From assembly GCF_018143015.1 (NCBI RefSeq), contig NC_054740.1:15924797-15988796 (forward strand): a stretch of 64,000 bases of DNA. The letters run 5' to 3'. Position numbers and translations under genes: made by a program. The DNA is from Lytechinus variegatus. Its lineage: Eukaryota > Echinodermata > Echinoidea > Temnopleuroida > Toxopneustidae. Positions 1 to 10,400 of this stretch are shown here, piece by piece; within the stretch, counting starts at the first letter, position 1, and each line of letters starts with the position of its first letter. The notes beneath the pieces are model-generated. The model was not told the origin of the DNA. It was given only the letters and a program-made list of their open reading frames with translations, and made no database searches.

Positions 1-1468
1 AAGTTAGGAGAAATGCAAAGAGTGAAAAACACAGAAAGAGGAGGAAAAAAGAACAGAAAGAAATGAGTGAAAACACTTCAACTACTTTGTACTCTATCCA
101 TGAAAATACTGTCCATGTAGATGGCGCTATTTAACATACAGACTAAACAAGGGGTGATTTGATAGAGACTCCCATTGCAAACACAACCCAAACCTTCACA
201 AAGATAACAACATTTTTCATGAAAAGGATGTGAGTGAAGTCATTGTTATGATTATTACCTTCATTCATTGGCAATGAGATTGATTTAAGAATTATTATAA
301 TAGGATACATGAGATAAACAAAGATTTGTCTTAATGAAATAGGCAAGGATATTTTGGCTGTTTGAAAAATGATATCATTTTCAATTGGCAGAAAAGGGGC
401 AACTCTTGCCCTTGTAATGTAAATATTGGGGGGAACTGTTTTTTTTTCTTTTAAGCATCCCCCACCCCATTCCCTGGCAGTGATTGAGATATAACATACA
501 CCTAAATTAAATTATACAGCCTTCTCAAAGAAAAATAACATTCTGATTTGAAAAGAAAAAATAAATAAAAAATTGAAAATGTATAGGCAGGCCTGTTTTT
601 TAATTGTCATTTCATCAAATGGGGCAAATAGAAGGGAATCATTATCCCTATTCAATGTGGCCATTTTGTAATATTTTTTTTTAGATAAAAAAAAGGTTTT
701 TTAACTATTGTACGAATTGTTAAAACAATTTTTCTCCTCAAAGTTTTCCATTTACATTTCTAAAAAATCTTCCACTTGGGTACCTGATATAATCTAATAA
801 ATAATATGTGATGAAACATTTTGATGAAAAAGATGATTTGCCATGTTATTTTTAAAATACAATAAACTCCATGAATTCCAAATTCAAATAATGAAGAAAT
901 GTTTTTCACTAAATTATAAACAATGTGAAAACTGTCAAGAGTGATTTGAAATGTTCAAATAAGTGATAATCACTGCATTCTCATACACCGAACAAAATTT
1001 TCAAAATCACAAATCTCCCAAATTACCATTTGGACTTTAAGAGAAGTGATTATTTTGCCTCCAAAGATATACTCCGATGAAAAAAATCCTATAAATTGAA
1101 TTAATGTAAAATCTATTCAAGCAAAATCTCAAAGAGACTCAAAATTGGACAAAAACACTAGGTACCTTCAAATTTCAAGCCCAACAGAAGACAAATCATT
1201 CAAGCACAATAAACAATACAAATTTATATAATCTAAATTGATAACAGAAAAGAATGATACAATATTTTAAAGCTTAGGTACTAAATATGTACATGAATAC
1301 AACAGGGTTGGTGTGGATGATGATGTCACACACTTCCCATGGCCTACTAAAAGATTCCTTTCATGCTTCATTTCACACAAAACATCACCTTTTTTTATAG
1401 AGATTTGATGAGGATAAACGGATCATTTAACTCTGTGAGCAGCCGAACTACATGTTTATGAGTTTATA
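1..1468. other. AT-rich stretch, no gene seen
   Basis: Only short open frames of low-complexity composition are present on either strand. No splice-flanked exon, RNA gene or repeat boundary could be supported. The missing C-terminal exons of the pirin gene starting at 12.4 kb could lie to the left of the window, since none was found here. Confidence 0.5.
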
Positions 1469-2493
1469 CACTCAGCAAAATAAGTTCTTGGACACTTATA
1501 GAAGTTAAAATATTCCATATAGATATTAGATTAAAGGCAAATTATTGTATGTCAACATGACCAGACAATATTCCTCTTCCAGTATTACATGACATTTTCA
1601 TGTGAACAGTCATGCATGGGTGGTTAAATGCTTTAAACAATAGCAATGTCAGTAAAAGAAAATTGCAAGAAATGGATCAGTCAGTGCATGGCTGGTTACA
1701 GGCATTTAACAATAGCAATGTCAGTAAAAGAAAATTGCTAGCAAACGGTCAGTCATTCTTTCAGTTGTGAAAGTTTGCGTGGCATAAATATCCATTAAAC
1801 GATAAAAGTAAAATACCACTCTAATAGTGAAGAGAAAGTTATCCACCTTGGATGCATCACTATTTCACTGGAATTTTAAGTCAAAGTTAGTCGATAAACA
1901 AATTTCAGTATCTTGGCATAAACAAAAGAAAATTATCCTTATCCTCCTGTCTACTGCAGGGGGTGGTGGCCCTAAGTCGACGACTCCTAGGACGATCTCT
2001 AACTTCATTAGTAGCCAAAGACCGCTGGTTCAAATGTAAAATTGTTGTTGGTGAAACTTGGGAAATATTGAGCCACTTGTCTAAATGACTGCCCAGAATG
2101 CAACATTCTTATTGCTCTTGCATGCTCTTGGTTGGAAAGCTTCATCTTGAAAGTGAGTGTCCAAATGATCCATCTCATGCATCTCATGATGCATCCATAA
2201 GCATTCAATATTGACATGATAAACGCATGTTGAAATTGCTGAATGTATGCCTACAGGATGGCCATGATCATTAGCATTTGAATGGTCCATTTCTTGCAAT
2301 TTTCTTTTTCTGACATTGCTATTGTTTAAAGCATTTAACCACTCATGCATGACTGTTCACATGAAAATGTCATGTCATACTGGAAGAGGAATATTGTCTG
2401 GTCATGTTGACATACAAAAAATTTCCTTTAATCAAATATCTATATGAAATACTTTAACTTTTTTGAATGTCCAAGAACTTTTTTTGCTGAGTG
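1469..2493 (-). mobile_element. Tc1/mariner-like DNA transposon remnant with long inverted ends
   Basis: The element starts CACTCAGCAAAA and ends TTTTGCTGAGTG, with TA on both outer sides (1467-1468 and 2494-2495), the usual Tc1/mariner target. The inverted arms are about 210 bp (about 1469-1680 and 2283-2493) and highly similar. Inside, the minus strand near 2050-2160 reads KLSNQEHARAIRMLHSGQ, followed by SFRQVAQYF, which resembles the helix-turn-helix start of Tc1-type transposases. A second frame near 1950-2030 contains RDRPRSRRLRATTP, like the linker that follows it. Most of the transposase, including any DDE catalytic part, is absent, so this is a non-autonomous remnant. The left arm is extended by a tandem duplication of about 75 bp (1608-1680 and 1681-1750). 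Confidence 0.8.
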
Positions 2494-3085
2494 TATATTT
2501 GTTCTAAAAAACCTTGGATATCATCTTTATTTGGGATGGAAAGTTGTTAGTAGGTCGTAAAATGTGATGATATTGTTTTGCAAAAACCATTTACTTCCAT
2601 GTTCAAAATTAAAATTGTGTGCCTCCCTCTGCGTTGACATTGCACTTTTTCTCAAGCAATGAATGTCAATCAACAGGCTCCAAAGGGTGAGAACAGAATG
2701 AAAGCTTGAACAAGAACCATAATCTATATTCGGGCAAGTATTTTCCAACTATTTGAAAATGTACTTGCCTGACTGGGCAAGTGCTTCAAAAAAGTTACGT
2801 AGCACCCTGCATAATCATTATGTGTATGTGTAGTGCAGTGCAACTCAACGTCTACTTCGCACTGCTTCTGAAATATTTACGTCGTCATTTTATTGCCTTG
2901 CCGATTCAAACATTAGTCAAAGTAAGGACGAGGAGGTGAAAGTTCACTACAAAAGAAAAACTGACTCTGAAAAAAGGGCTACGGGGAGAGATTGCAACAA
3001 AAGATACAGTCAGAAAACATCTTCTATTTGTGGCCCAGTCGAACTCTCAGAGGAGCTGATGAGGATCAGCGAAGTGTAAGGGTTG
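2494..3085. other. Intergenic, with a GGGCAAGT cluster
   Basis: No gene is visible. Positions 2729-2787 hold CGGGCAAGT and then ACTTGCCTGACTGGGCAAGT, an imperfect palindrome that recurs at 4.0 and 5.7 kb. Confidence 0.5.
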
Positions 3086-3539
3086 CCCGGGGGGGCACTT
3101 GACCAAAAAAGTGGTGGGGGTGTGCCGCAGGCGAGACAAAAAACGGGGGCCTTGGAGCGGGCTTATTGTAAAAAGGAGGGTCCTCGGAACGGGCTTCGGA
3201 ACGATAAATGTTTGTGAAAACGGGGGTCCTTGGAACGGATCGCCAGCGTGTTCAGCGCGTATGCATCCCTACGGAACGGTCATGCGTGCATGATGCAGCT
3301 AGCGCGGCCTCCGCCGGGAGCTCTGCAGCCGCTTTTCACCAAAATTGCAGCTCATTCAACGCGATCGGAGCGGTGTAACGAAAAATATGCGAAGCTTTGG
3401 AGCGGATTTCTCTCTTCTTTTTCTCAACAAGGCAAAAATGCTATGCCTTGGAACGGAAATTTGAGTGTAAAATTGGGGGTCCCCTCCGCGGCACATACCC
3501 ACTATGCATTATATACTGAGTGCCCCCCCCCCCCCCGGG
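3086..3539. mobile_element. TIR element with G/C-tract ends (about 455 bp)
   Basis: The left end reads CCCGGGGGGGCACTTG and the right end is its inverse, ACTGAGTGCCCCC with a long C run and CCGGG. Inverted similarity continues inward: GTGTGCCGC on the left (about 3119) against GCGGCACATACC on the right (about 3488). The interior repeats the phrases CCTTGGAGCGGG and CCTTGGAACGG. An open frame across 3230-3571 is only a by-product of this GC-rich repeat. A fragment of the same family lies at about 24101-24190. Confidence 0.65.
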
Positions 3540-4016
3540 AAGGGTTGTCATCCTATCTCATATCTATGTAAGTAACGTCAGATTGTTGGCTCAAAATTCA
3601 TGAGATTGAAATAGATCTAGATTCAATTGACAATTAGTTGTGGACTTAACCTACATACAGTAGTAGTGTAGATCTTCCTAGCTGCCTACATATTTACACA
3701 AGTATTTTGGAGTTACTGCAGGTCAATTGGGTCATGCCCCCATGTCTTTAATTTTTAACACTGCACCAAACTTGAAATGGACATGGTCCCAAAAATTCAC
3801 TCACTAGGTGTTGAGCTGTCATTGTGAGCTGGTCATCTGGATCGTTTGTGTAAACCCACAATAGATTGGAGAATAGGAAGCCTAATCAATTTTTCTTGTG
3901 TTTTTAAATTCTGACACCGGCAACAGGCAAACAGTCACCCAACAATGATTATTTATGGTAGGTCCCCCAAATCGGACAGTAAATGGACCGCAGGCCTCTA
4001 CAAAAATTTTTTTCGT
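3540..4016. other. Intergenic, nothing recognised
   Basis: No exon, RNA gene or repeat boundary could be supported here. Confidence 0.4.
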
Positions 4017-4093
4017 CACTTGCCCTGTTGGGCAAGTGATGAAAAAATTTGCTTGCCCAATAGAAAAAACTGCTTGCCCAATTTTTAAAATAA
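4017..4093. repeat. TTGCCC/GGGCAA palindrome cluster
   Basis: CACTTGCCCTGTTGGGCAAGTG is an imperfect palindrome at about 4018-4040, followed by two further GCTTGCCCAAT-type copies at about 4051 and 4071. The same core occurs at 2.7 and 5.7 kb. The cluster creates short open frames on both strands that should not be taken as genes. Confidence 0.6.
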
Positions 4094-5500
4094 TTTTTCA
4101 TTATGATGGCACTACTCTTGTTTTTATTAAGGAATACAAAATAACAATTGAGAATCATGTCCAGTATAAAAGAACACACATTGAAAAGGATATTTTCAGC
4201 AACGTAGGCCTAAGTCTTTACGTTTATTTTGGAGAAAAAAATCAATTTTTTATGGGTATTTAAGGTTTTAAAAAACCCTTCAACAAAAGTTGCTAAAATT
4301 TCATATTTTGCATCTTTAAATCCATGAAATTGCTTCCTGCGTACCATATTTCCTTAGAATTGCTTTCATTTACCGTAGTTAGAAAAGTAAGAAAGCCAGT
4401 GAAAAATGTTCAGCTCTTTATTGACTCGGAAAAAATTATTTTATCATCAAAAGTGGAGTGGCTAAAATTTCACATTTTGCATCTTTAAATCCATGAAATG
4501 GTCATTTATTTTCCATATTTTCTTGTCTTTTCTTCATAATTTTATGATGTTCCACTCGGTCAATAATTTTATCTACATGTACATGTTTTCACATGCTACT
4601 TTTTTATCTATTTTGAGGAATACCTGTTCACTTATTAATGAATTATTACTAACATTGTTTAATATTGTATGATTTTTAAGTAATTTCTTTCACTATGCTT
4701 AGAATCTTGGGTGTGTGTGTGTGTTGTGTGTGTGTGTGGGTGTTTGTGTGGGTGTGACTGTGAGTTGAACTTTGATATAAATGAATTCAATATCTAATTT
4801 CTACTTCGCCTATTCCAGTACAATAACCTGTACTCGGCCATGTAATAAAGGCCCACATACCCTAACTTTTCCTGAAGTTCTTTGAAAACGCAGACTTCTA
4901 CGAAAATTGCATTTCTCCATGGGGGAGTCTAAATTTGGTGGGAATGTATTCATTAATAACTTAAATATACATGACAATGAAGAAATCATCAAACTTTATT
5001 GGAAGTTTTGAATAATATACCCGAAATGTAAACTCTGTCTGAAACAGAAAATCACCATCATTGAGGCCTTTACTGAGCGAATTGTCCCCCAGAGCTCTGG
5101 CAGAGAGACAGAGCTCAGACTGGCTAGCTAGTATGCGCACGTGCGTGAGCCTCCCGCCGGCCTTGTAAAATAGATGGAGCTTTGTTTGATGATTTATTGT
5201 CTGATATTTACCTCATCCCCTCAAAAAGGGAAACAAATGAATTTTAAGTTATAATCAACAAATACGGCAAGTTATTTTTGATGTTAATAGGCCGTTTTGA
5301 AAAGCAAAGCCGAATGACAACTCACCAATGCGCGGTTACTAGACTGTGATTTATTTCCTGTGTAATTCTAATTATTTTATCACAGAATTGTGATATCGGA
5401 AGGGGGAAAATGTGCATTAGAAATTGCACATGATGGTAGTCATAATGGACCCCTATACTACATTCAACTGTTTCCCGGCCATTGCATTGATTTTTTTCAT
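4094..5500. other. Intergenic, with a (GT)n tract
   Basis: No gene is seen. A GT-rich microsatellite occupies about 4711-4756. The segment between is AT-rich and not recognisable. Confidence 0.45.
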
Positions 5501-5510
5501 ACCTGGTACC

Positions 5511-5760
5511 ATGTATGGAAATACGTGGTACAGAAAAAATAACGCAATTTCGGAATTTGAAACTGCGCTACTCGCTATTTTTTAAGGCTTATTCATGATT
5601 TTGAGTGTGGATTTTTGATGATTTATGGAAAAACGAGGAACGGTACAGAAAAAAGACGCAACAACCACTTGCCCGATCGGGCAATTGACTTTGAGAAGTG
5701 CTTGCCCGCACGTCATTTTCACTTGCCCCGGGCAAGCGGGCAAGCGGGTTTGTCGCGCCC
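5511..5760. repeat. Short direct repeat followed by GGGCAAG palindrome cluster
   Basis: A phrase of about 40 bp built on TATGGAAAWACG and GGTACAGAAAAAA occurs at about 5511 and again at about 5619. It is followed at 5668-5755 by ACTTGCCCGATCGGGCAA, GCTTGCCCGC, and TTGCCCCGGGCAAGCGGGCAA. The palindromic core is the same as at 2.7 and 4.0 kb. Confidence 0.55.
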
Positions 5761-5772
5761 TGGACCGTGTAA

Positions 5773-6140
5773 CGAAACACTCGGAAAGAGCGCCCTACAG
5801 CGTTGAGTAAGTAACAACCTTTTTTTACCTTTGCGTATTGCAAGATAGTTGTGTACAAAACGTATGAGAGAAATGGTGAAGGGTTGAAGGAATAGACAAT
5901 TTTTCCATTTCAAATTTTTTTTTCTTCAATTATTTCCCCCTTATTGGAGATGAATATATTTTCAGAGGTTCCTTGCTAATAAAACATTATTATTCCCATG
6001 CCCCACCCTTGAACCATCTCCAAACTCCCCTTTCTCATTTCCCCCATATGTTTTATACACAGTAGCGTGCCGATATGCGAAGGTTTACTTACTCAACGCT
6101 GTTGGGCGCCTATCCCTATAAGCATTTATCGAGCGTTTCA
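5773..6140. repeat. Fold-back element
   Basis: The arms contain GCGCCCTACAGCGTTGAGT on the left (about 5789) and its inverse ACTCAACGCTGTTGGGCGC on the right (about 6092). The similarity continues through AAGTAA and outward to GAAACACTCG on the left, against CGAGCGTTTC on the right. The two arms are separated by about 230 bp of AT-rich sequence. No coding potential is evident. Confidence 0.6.
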
Positions 6141-6214
6141 AAAAATCATCGAAGTGTCCGATCTTCCCCTTGTACTAGTATCTTTTCTACAGGTAATGAG
6201 ATGGGTTTATCTCC

Positions 6215-6545
6215 AAGCAGGTGGTCTAGCTTTATGATGGTTCCTGGCCTAAACCCATTTGGTCTACTCTCCATTTGTTCTCATTAAGATTGGGTGATTC
6301 AGGTCCAATTACAAGTTGGTCTACTCCCTCATAGTCTAATTCTCAATTAGTCTAATGCCCAGATGGACTAACCTGGTCTACAAATTATTTTGCACTGTAT
6401 CAAATTATAATTTTGATTCATTACCACATCAGAATGAATGGTGTTCAACCAAAAGGATAGTCGACAAAAGTGGTATAGCCTAACTGGCAATTAGACAAAA
6501 TGGTACTGCAACTGTACCGAATTGCTAACGATAAACTGGTTGTAG
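6215..6545. repeat. Degenerate TGGTCTA tandem repeat
   Basis: The phrases TTTGGTCTACT, TTGGTCTACTCC, TAGTCTAAT, TTAGTCTAATGCCCA and TGGTCTAC recur every 15-30 bp, giving a decayed short tandem repeat. Confidence 0.5.
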
Positions 6546-7444
6546 CCAGTGTTCTAGCTAAAGCCTTTTTATTGGTGGTCGCAATTACATGGCAATACAA
6601 AGTTTTTTAAGCCGAGTCAGTGGAAAGGGAATGAACATCATGTAATGACAAATTGACAGCAAATCTTTGAAAAATAAAACTATTATTGATCAAATATAAG
6701 TTTGCTTTATTGTAAACCATGAAAATAAAACAATAAAAGGTGGAAATGAACGCAAGTGCAAATCCTCTTAGCAAGGAGTTAGTTATGAAACACTTTTCAT
6801 TTGGAATCAGTGGTGGTCGGAAATAGTGTATTTCATGATGAGCGGTGGTCAGATATCTTCTGTGCTGGTTAGGCCACTCTGACACTGCCGTCCTCCGTAG
6901 CTACTGTATAACACTGGTTGTAGCTGAACTAAGATAAGACTATGTGGGACGAGACCCAATAGATGCAGGGGAAGAGGCCAATGAGATATGCATCATGAGA
7001 TGTAAAATCACTGCCTCTGTGCCTTAGTGATCTTAAATACCATGACTTATTGATACACAAAGAGAAGTAGAATTTCATTTTTTTTATCTTTTTTTTTGGG
7101 GGGGGGGGTAGATTAAAAATTAAAGGAAATTACCCCTCAGCTAATCTGGATTGCAAATTGATAGGATTCATTCTTTCTCAATTGGAAGCTAAGAAAACAG
7201 TGCATCCAGATCACCTTCCCGAAGTGACAGTTTATTCTTTCACCTAAGAAAAATCAATCTTTTTTTAATTCGGGGGCTACTTTTCACAATCTACTTCCTA
7301 AATCTGATTGGCAAAACTTTACATTTCCCTGAATTGGGATTTTCCAGGGCTCTTTTTAACAATTCTGGGGTGAAATCACCTCGGGGCCCCCCGCCCCTGC
7401 CTTCACCCAAAACATTAGTCATTCAACAAGTTTATGTCACTCAC
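6546..7444. other. Region where the next pirin exon would be expected; none found
   Basis: The pirin exon that ends at 7445 should be followed on the minus strand by an exon for the C-terminal cupin strands. No splice-flanked match to that part of pirin could be read here. The stretch holds poly-T and poly-G runs (about 7077-7110). Confidence 0.4.
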
Positions 7445-10400
7445 CTTACTCCCCAAGGCTTCCCCTGCAATCACTCTGACACTGGCACCCCCTTCTGTTG
7501 CAAATGGAATGTCCTCTTTCTTTATGTCCTGGTACACGGACTCTACCATTTTATCCCCTGAGGTAAGGTTTATCCACAGTTGAAGGCCATGACAGCTCTC
7601 CTCGCCAGCTGGCATCTCTGTGTGTACAATGCCCCTTCCTGCAGATAACCACTGTATGACCATAGATAAAATGTAAAAACATTGGTCAGTATTCTGGGCT
7701 CAGGGGACCATTGCATATTAAACATATATACCAAGTCATATAACTGTAAACAAATATATCAGGCTTTGAGAAAGTATAGTCGAATCATTTATTCAAGGTT
7801 GGTCTGGCAATTATTATTTTTTCCTGAGGGGCGATGCCCTGTTTGACAAATAGTAGTATTGTCAGTTTAATCGATAATTAATAATTCTCACAGTACTTTT
7901 GAAGGAAATGCCTGATTATATTTGTTTTACTTGTACTGTATATATTCTACTCTTAATAATTTAGAACAAAAAAATGTGCGCTGAGCTTGAACAGTCAGGT
8001 TACTTGCATTGAATTACATACTTTTCTTCAAGCCACTGCCTTCAGCGGAATGCAGATTAGTGCCTGTGCCAAAGCATCATTGGAATGGGACTTCCACAGG
8101 AGAGACAAAATTACAGTGAATTATGGTTTCCTTTTTTCTGGGATGCAATGTACAGTACATGTATACTGAGTATACTGAGACATTTGGAGTTGATTTACCT
8201 GTACATCACCATTATCTATAGTCCCTTTGTTATCCTTGAAGTCCTCAAAATCCAAACAGCCTGTTAGAATATATGTCACCTGAAAGAAGTCAGTATCAAA
8301 GAAAGAAAAATATAGTAACAGAATGGTGGGTCAACTATCAAATATACTTGCAAATGTTCTGTACTACTGCACTGCTTAATCTATAGCTAACTTTATACAT
8401 AATTAGTGCTGTTTCCGAATTTCTGGACCGAAATGAAAGTTTGTTAATTTGCATTGTTATAACATATCCTTCCTCATCAGAATTTTGCTTTGTTGCCTGA
8501 TTTGGATTGATTCGGAAGATTCAGGAACAAAAATACAAGACTAAAATTCACACTTTTTCAGAAGATGAAATGGTTGTCAGACATCACATTGAAATAACTA
8601 ATATTACTTTCGAAAGCTGAATGGTGGAAACAATTGCTCCCAAAATATTTTAATGAATACTTTGAAATGAATATAACATAAACATGAATAAATATTGCAC
8701 AAGAAATGCCAATAAAATGTATGTACCTTTTTACCATTATAATTTTTCAAGAACAACTGTCAGTTTTAAAGGCCCACAGTCTTGGAATCTCTTGCTAAAT
8801 GACCTCAAAAAAGTCAAACTATTTGCTCTTTTAGGAGAAAACATAAATTGTATTTATTTAACTTTGAATATGAATAATCTAATTTTTAATTTATTGCCTT
8901 TTATGTTTTTAGATTTGTGTTTGTAACGTGTTATTTTGTATTATTTTTTGAAGTGGGGTAAATTCAGGGATTTATCTTGACAGGCCAATGGCCTTTTGTT
9001 TATCCCCAACATCCTCCTCACTTCATCTTTAACATTTCTTTTATAATGTATGTTGTATCTTATTTTGTATTGATTTGTAAACTTGATCATTTGATGTTTT
9101 TTAAAGAGATGTGAATAAAATTGAATTGAACTAAAGCTGAGCTTGGACTCCGAGACTGGTGACTTAAAGGAATTCCCCCAAGAAGATCCGGTATGGGCCG
9201 ATTGCCAAAGGACGGCTAAGATTGGGATAGTGATATAACCTTCACCAATTTACATCCACTTGTATAATGCACATCATGTTTTCATCCTAATATCCTGTCA
9301 GATTTGGCAGATCAGAATGTGTGATTAAATTACAAATTAGTATTATTCAAGCATGTTGGGCGGGATTTGAGATCACAAAAGGAAAATGTTACAGGAAAAT
9401 ATTTTTTCCACACTTAAATTTCAGTTTGCAGAAAATACTGTCAAAATCACTATTAAATCACAATTGCTAGGCAAATTAAAGTCAAATTGAAAAGCCATGC
9501 ACAGACTTTAAGAACAGCTTCATGAAGTATCTTATTTGTTCTTACTTTCTCCAATCAAAATTTACATATTTAGGTGGTTTTATTTGGGGAATTTTTTGAC
9601 GGGGTTATAGAGTATTAAAAGAGCACGGAAATAGATAATCATTCTTACCGTCTCATATCCTCTATGGGGATGATCTGGGAAGCCAGCCGGTTTTGATATA
9701 TCAAACTCATCTAGACGAAGGAATGGATCCAAGTATTCATGCTGAATAAAAGACAGAATATATCAGATTCTGCATATGAACGTCAATCTTCAATAAGTCG
9801 AATAATCACGCAAAACTTTGTGTGATTTTCATCTTCTGAATTCAAATAGATTTGCATGGTCCAAAGAGACTCAGAGGCAGAGCCACCTTTAATTGCAATT
9901 CTTTTAAACACTCATTTGAAATAAAACTTTAGAACTTTAATTTAGATACATTAAAGGGGAATGAAAACTTTGGAACAAGTGGGCTTGTGTGGAAACTGAA
10001 AATTCAAAGAATAAAACAAAGAAAGTTTGAGAAATATCGGACAAATACTGAGAAATTTGTGAGCATTATATTGCGATGAATAATGATATGGAGATCCTCC
10101 CATTGGCAATGCACCAAGGATGTGTGATGTCACATGTGAACAATTGCCTTTGATGGACTATGAAATACTATCCCCCACAATTTTCTTTGTGCTCTTTCAT
10201 GGTGATACAAACTATTTAACAATAATGTATTCTTTGAAAATCTATATTAATGTACATGCCCCTCCCTAGAAAGAATACATGATCTACTGATAGATGTGAT
10301 AAAAGAGACAGATTAAGTGAAATATATATACAAAAGTAATGAAAAAGTTGACATCACTCATCTTTGTCGCATTGCCATTAGGAGGATCTCCATAGCATAT

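Noticed and set aside
3230-3571. 113-codon plus-strand open frame
   Set aside because: It lies inside a GC-rich TIR element and reads through its repeated phrases and C run; no protein-like features.
5615-5858. Overlapping frames on both strands around the GGGCAAG cluster
   Set aside because: The palindromes open frames on both strands at once; composition is dictated by the repeat.
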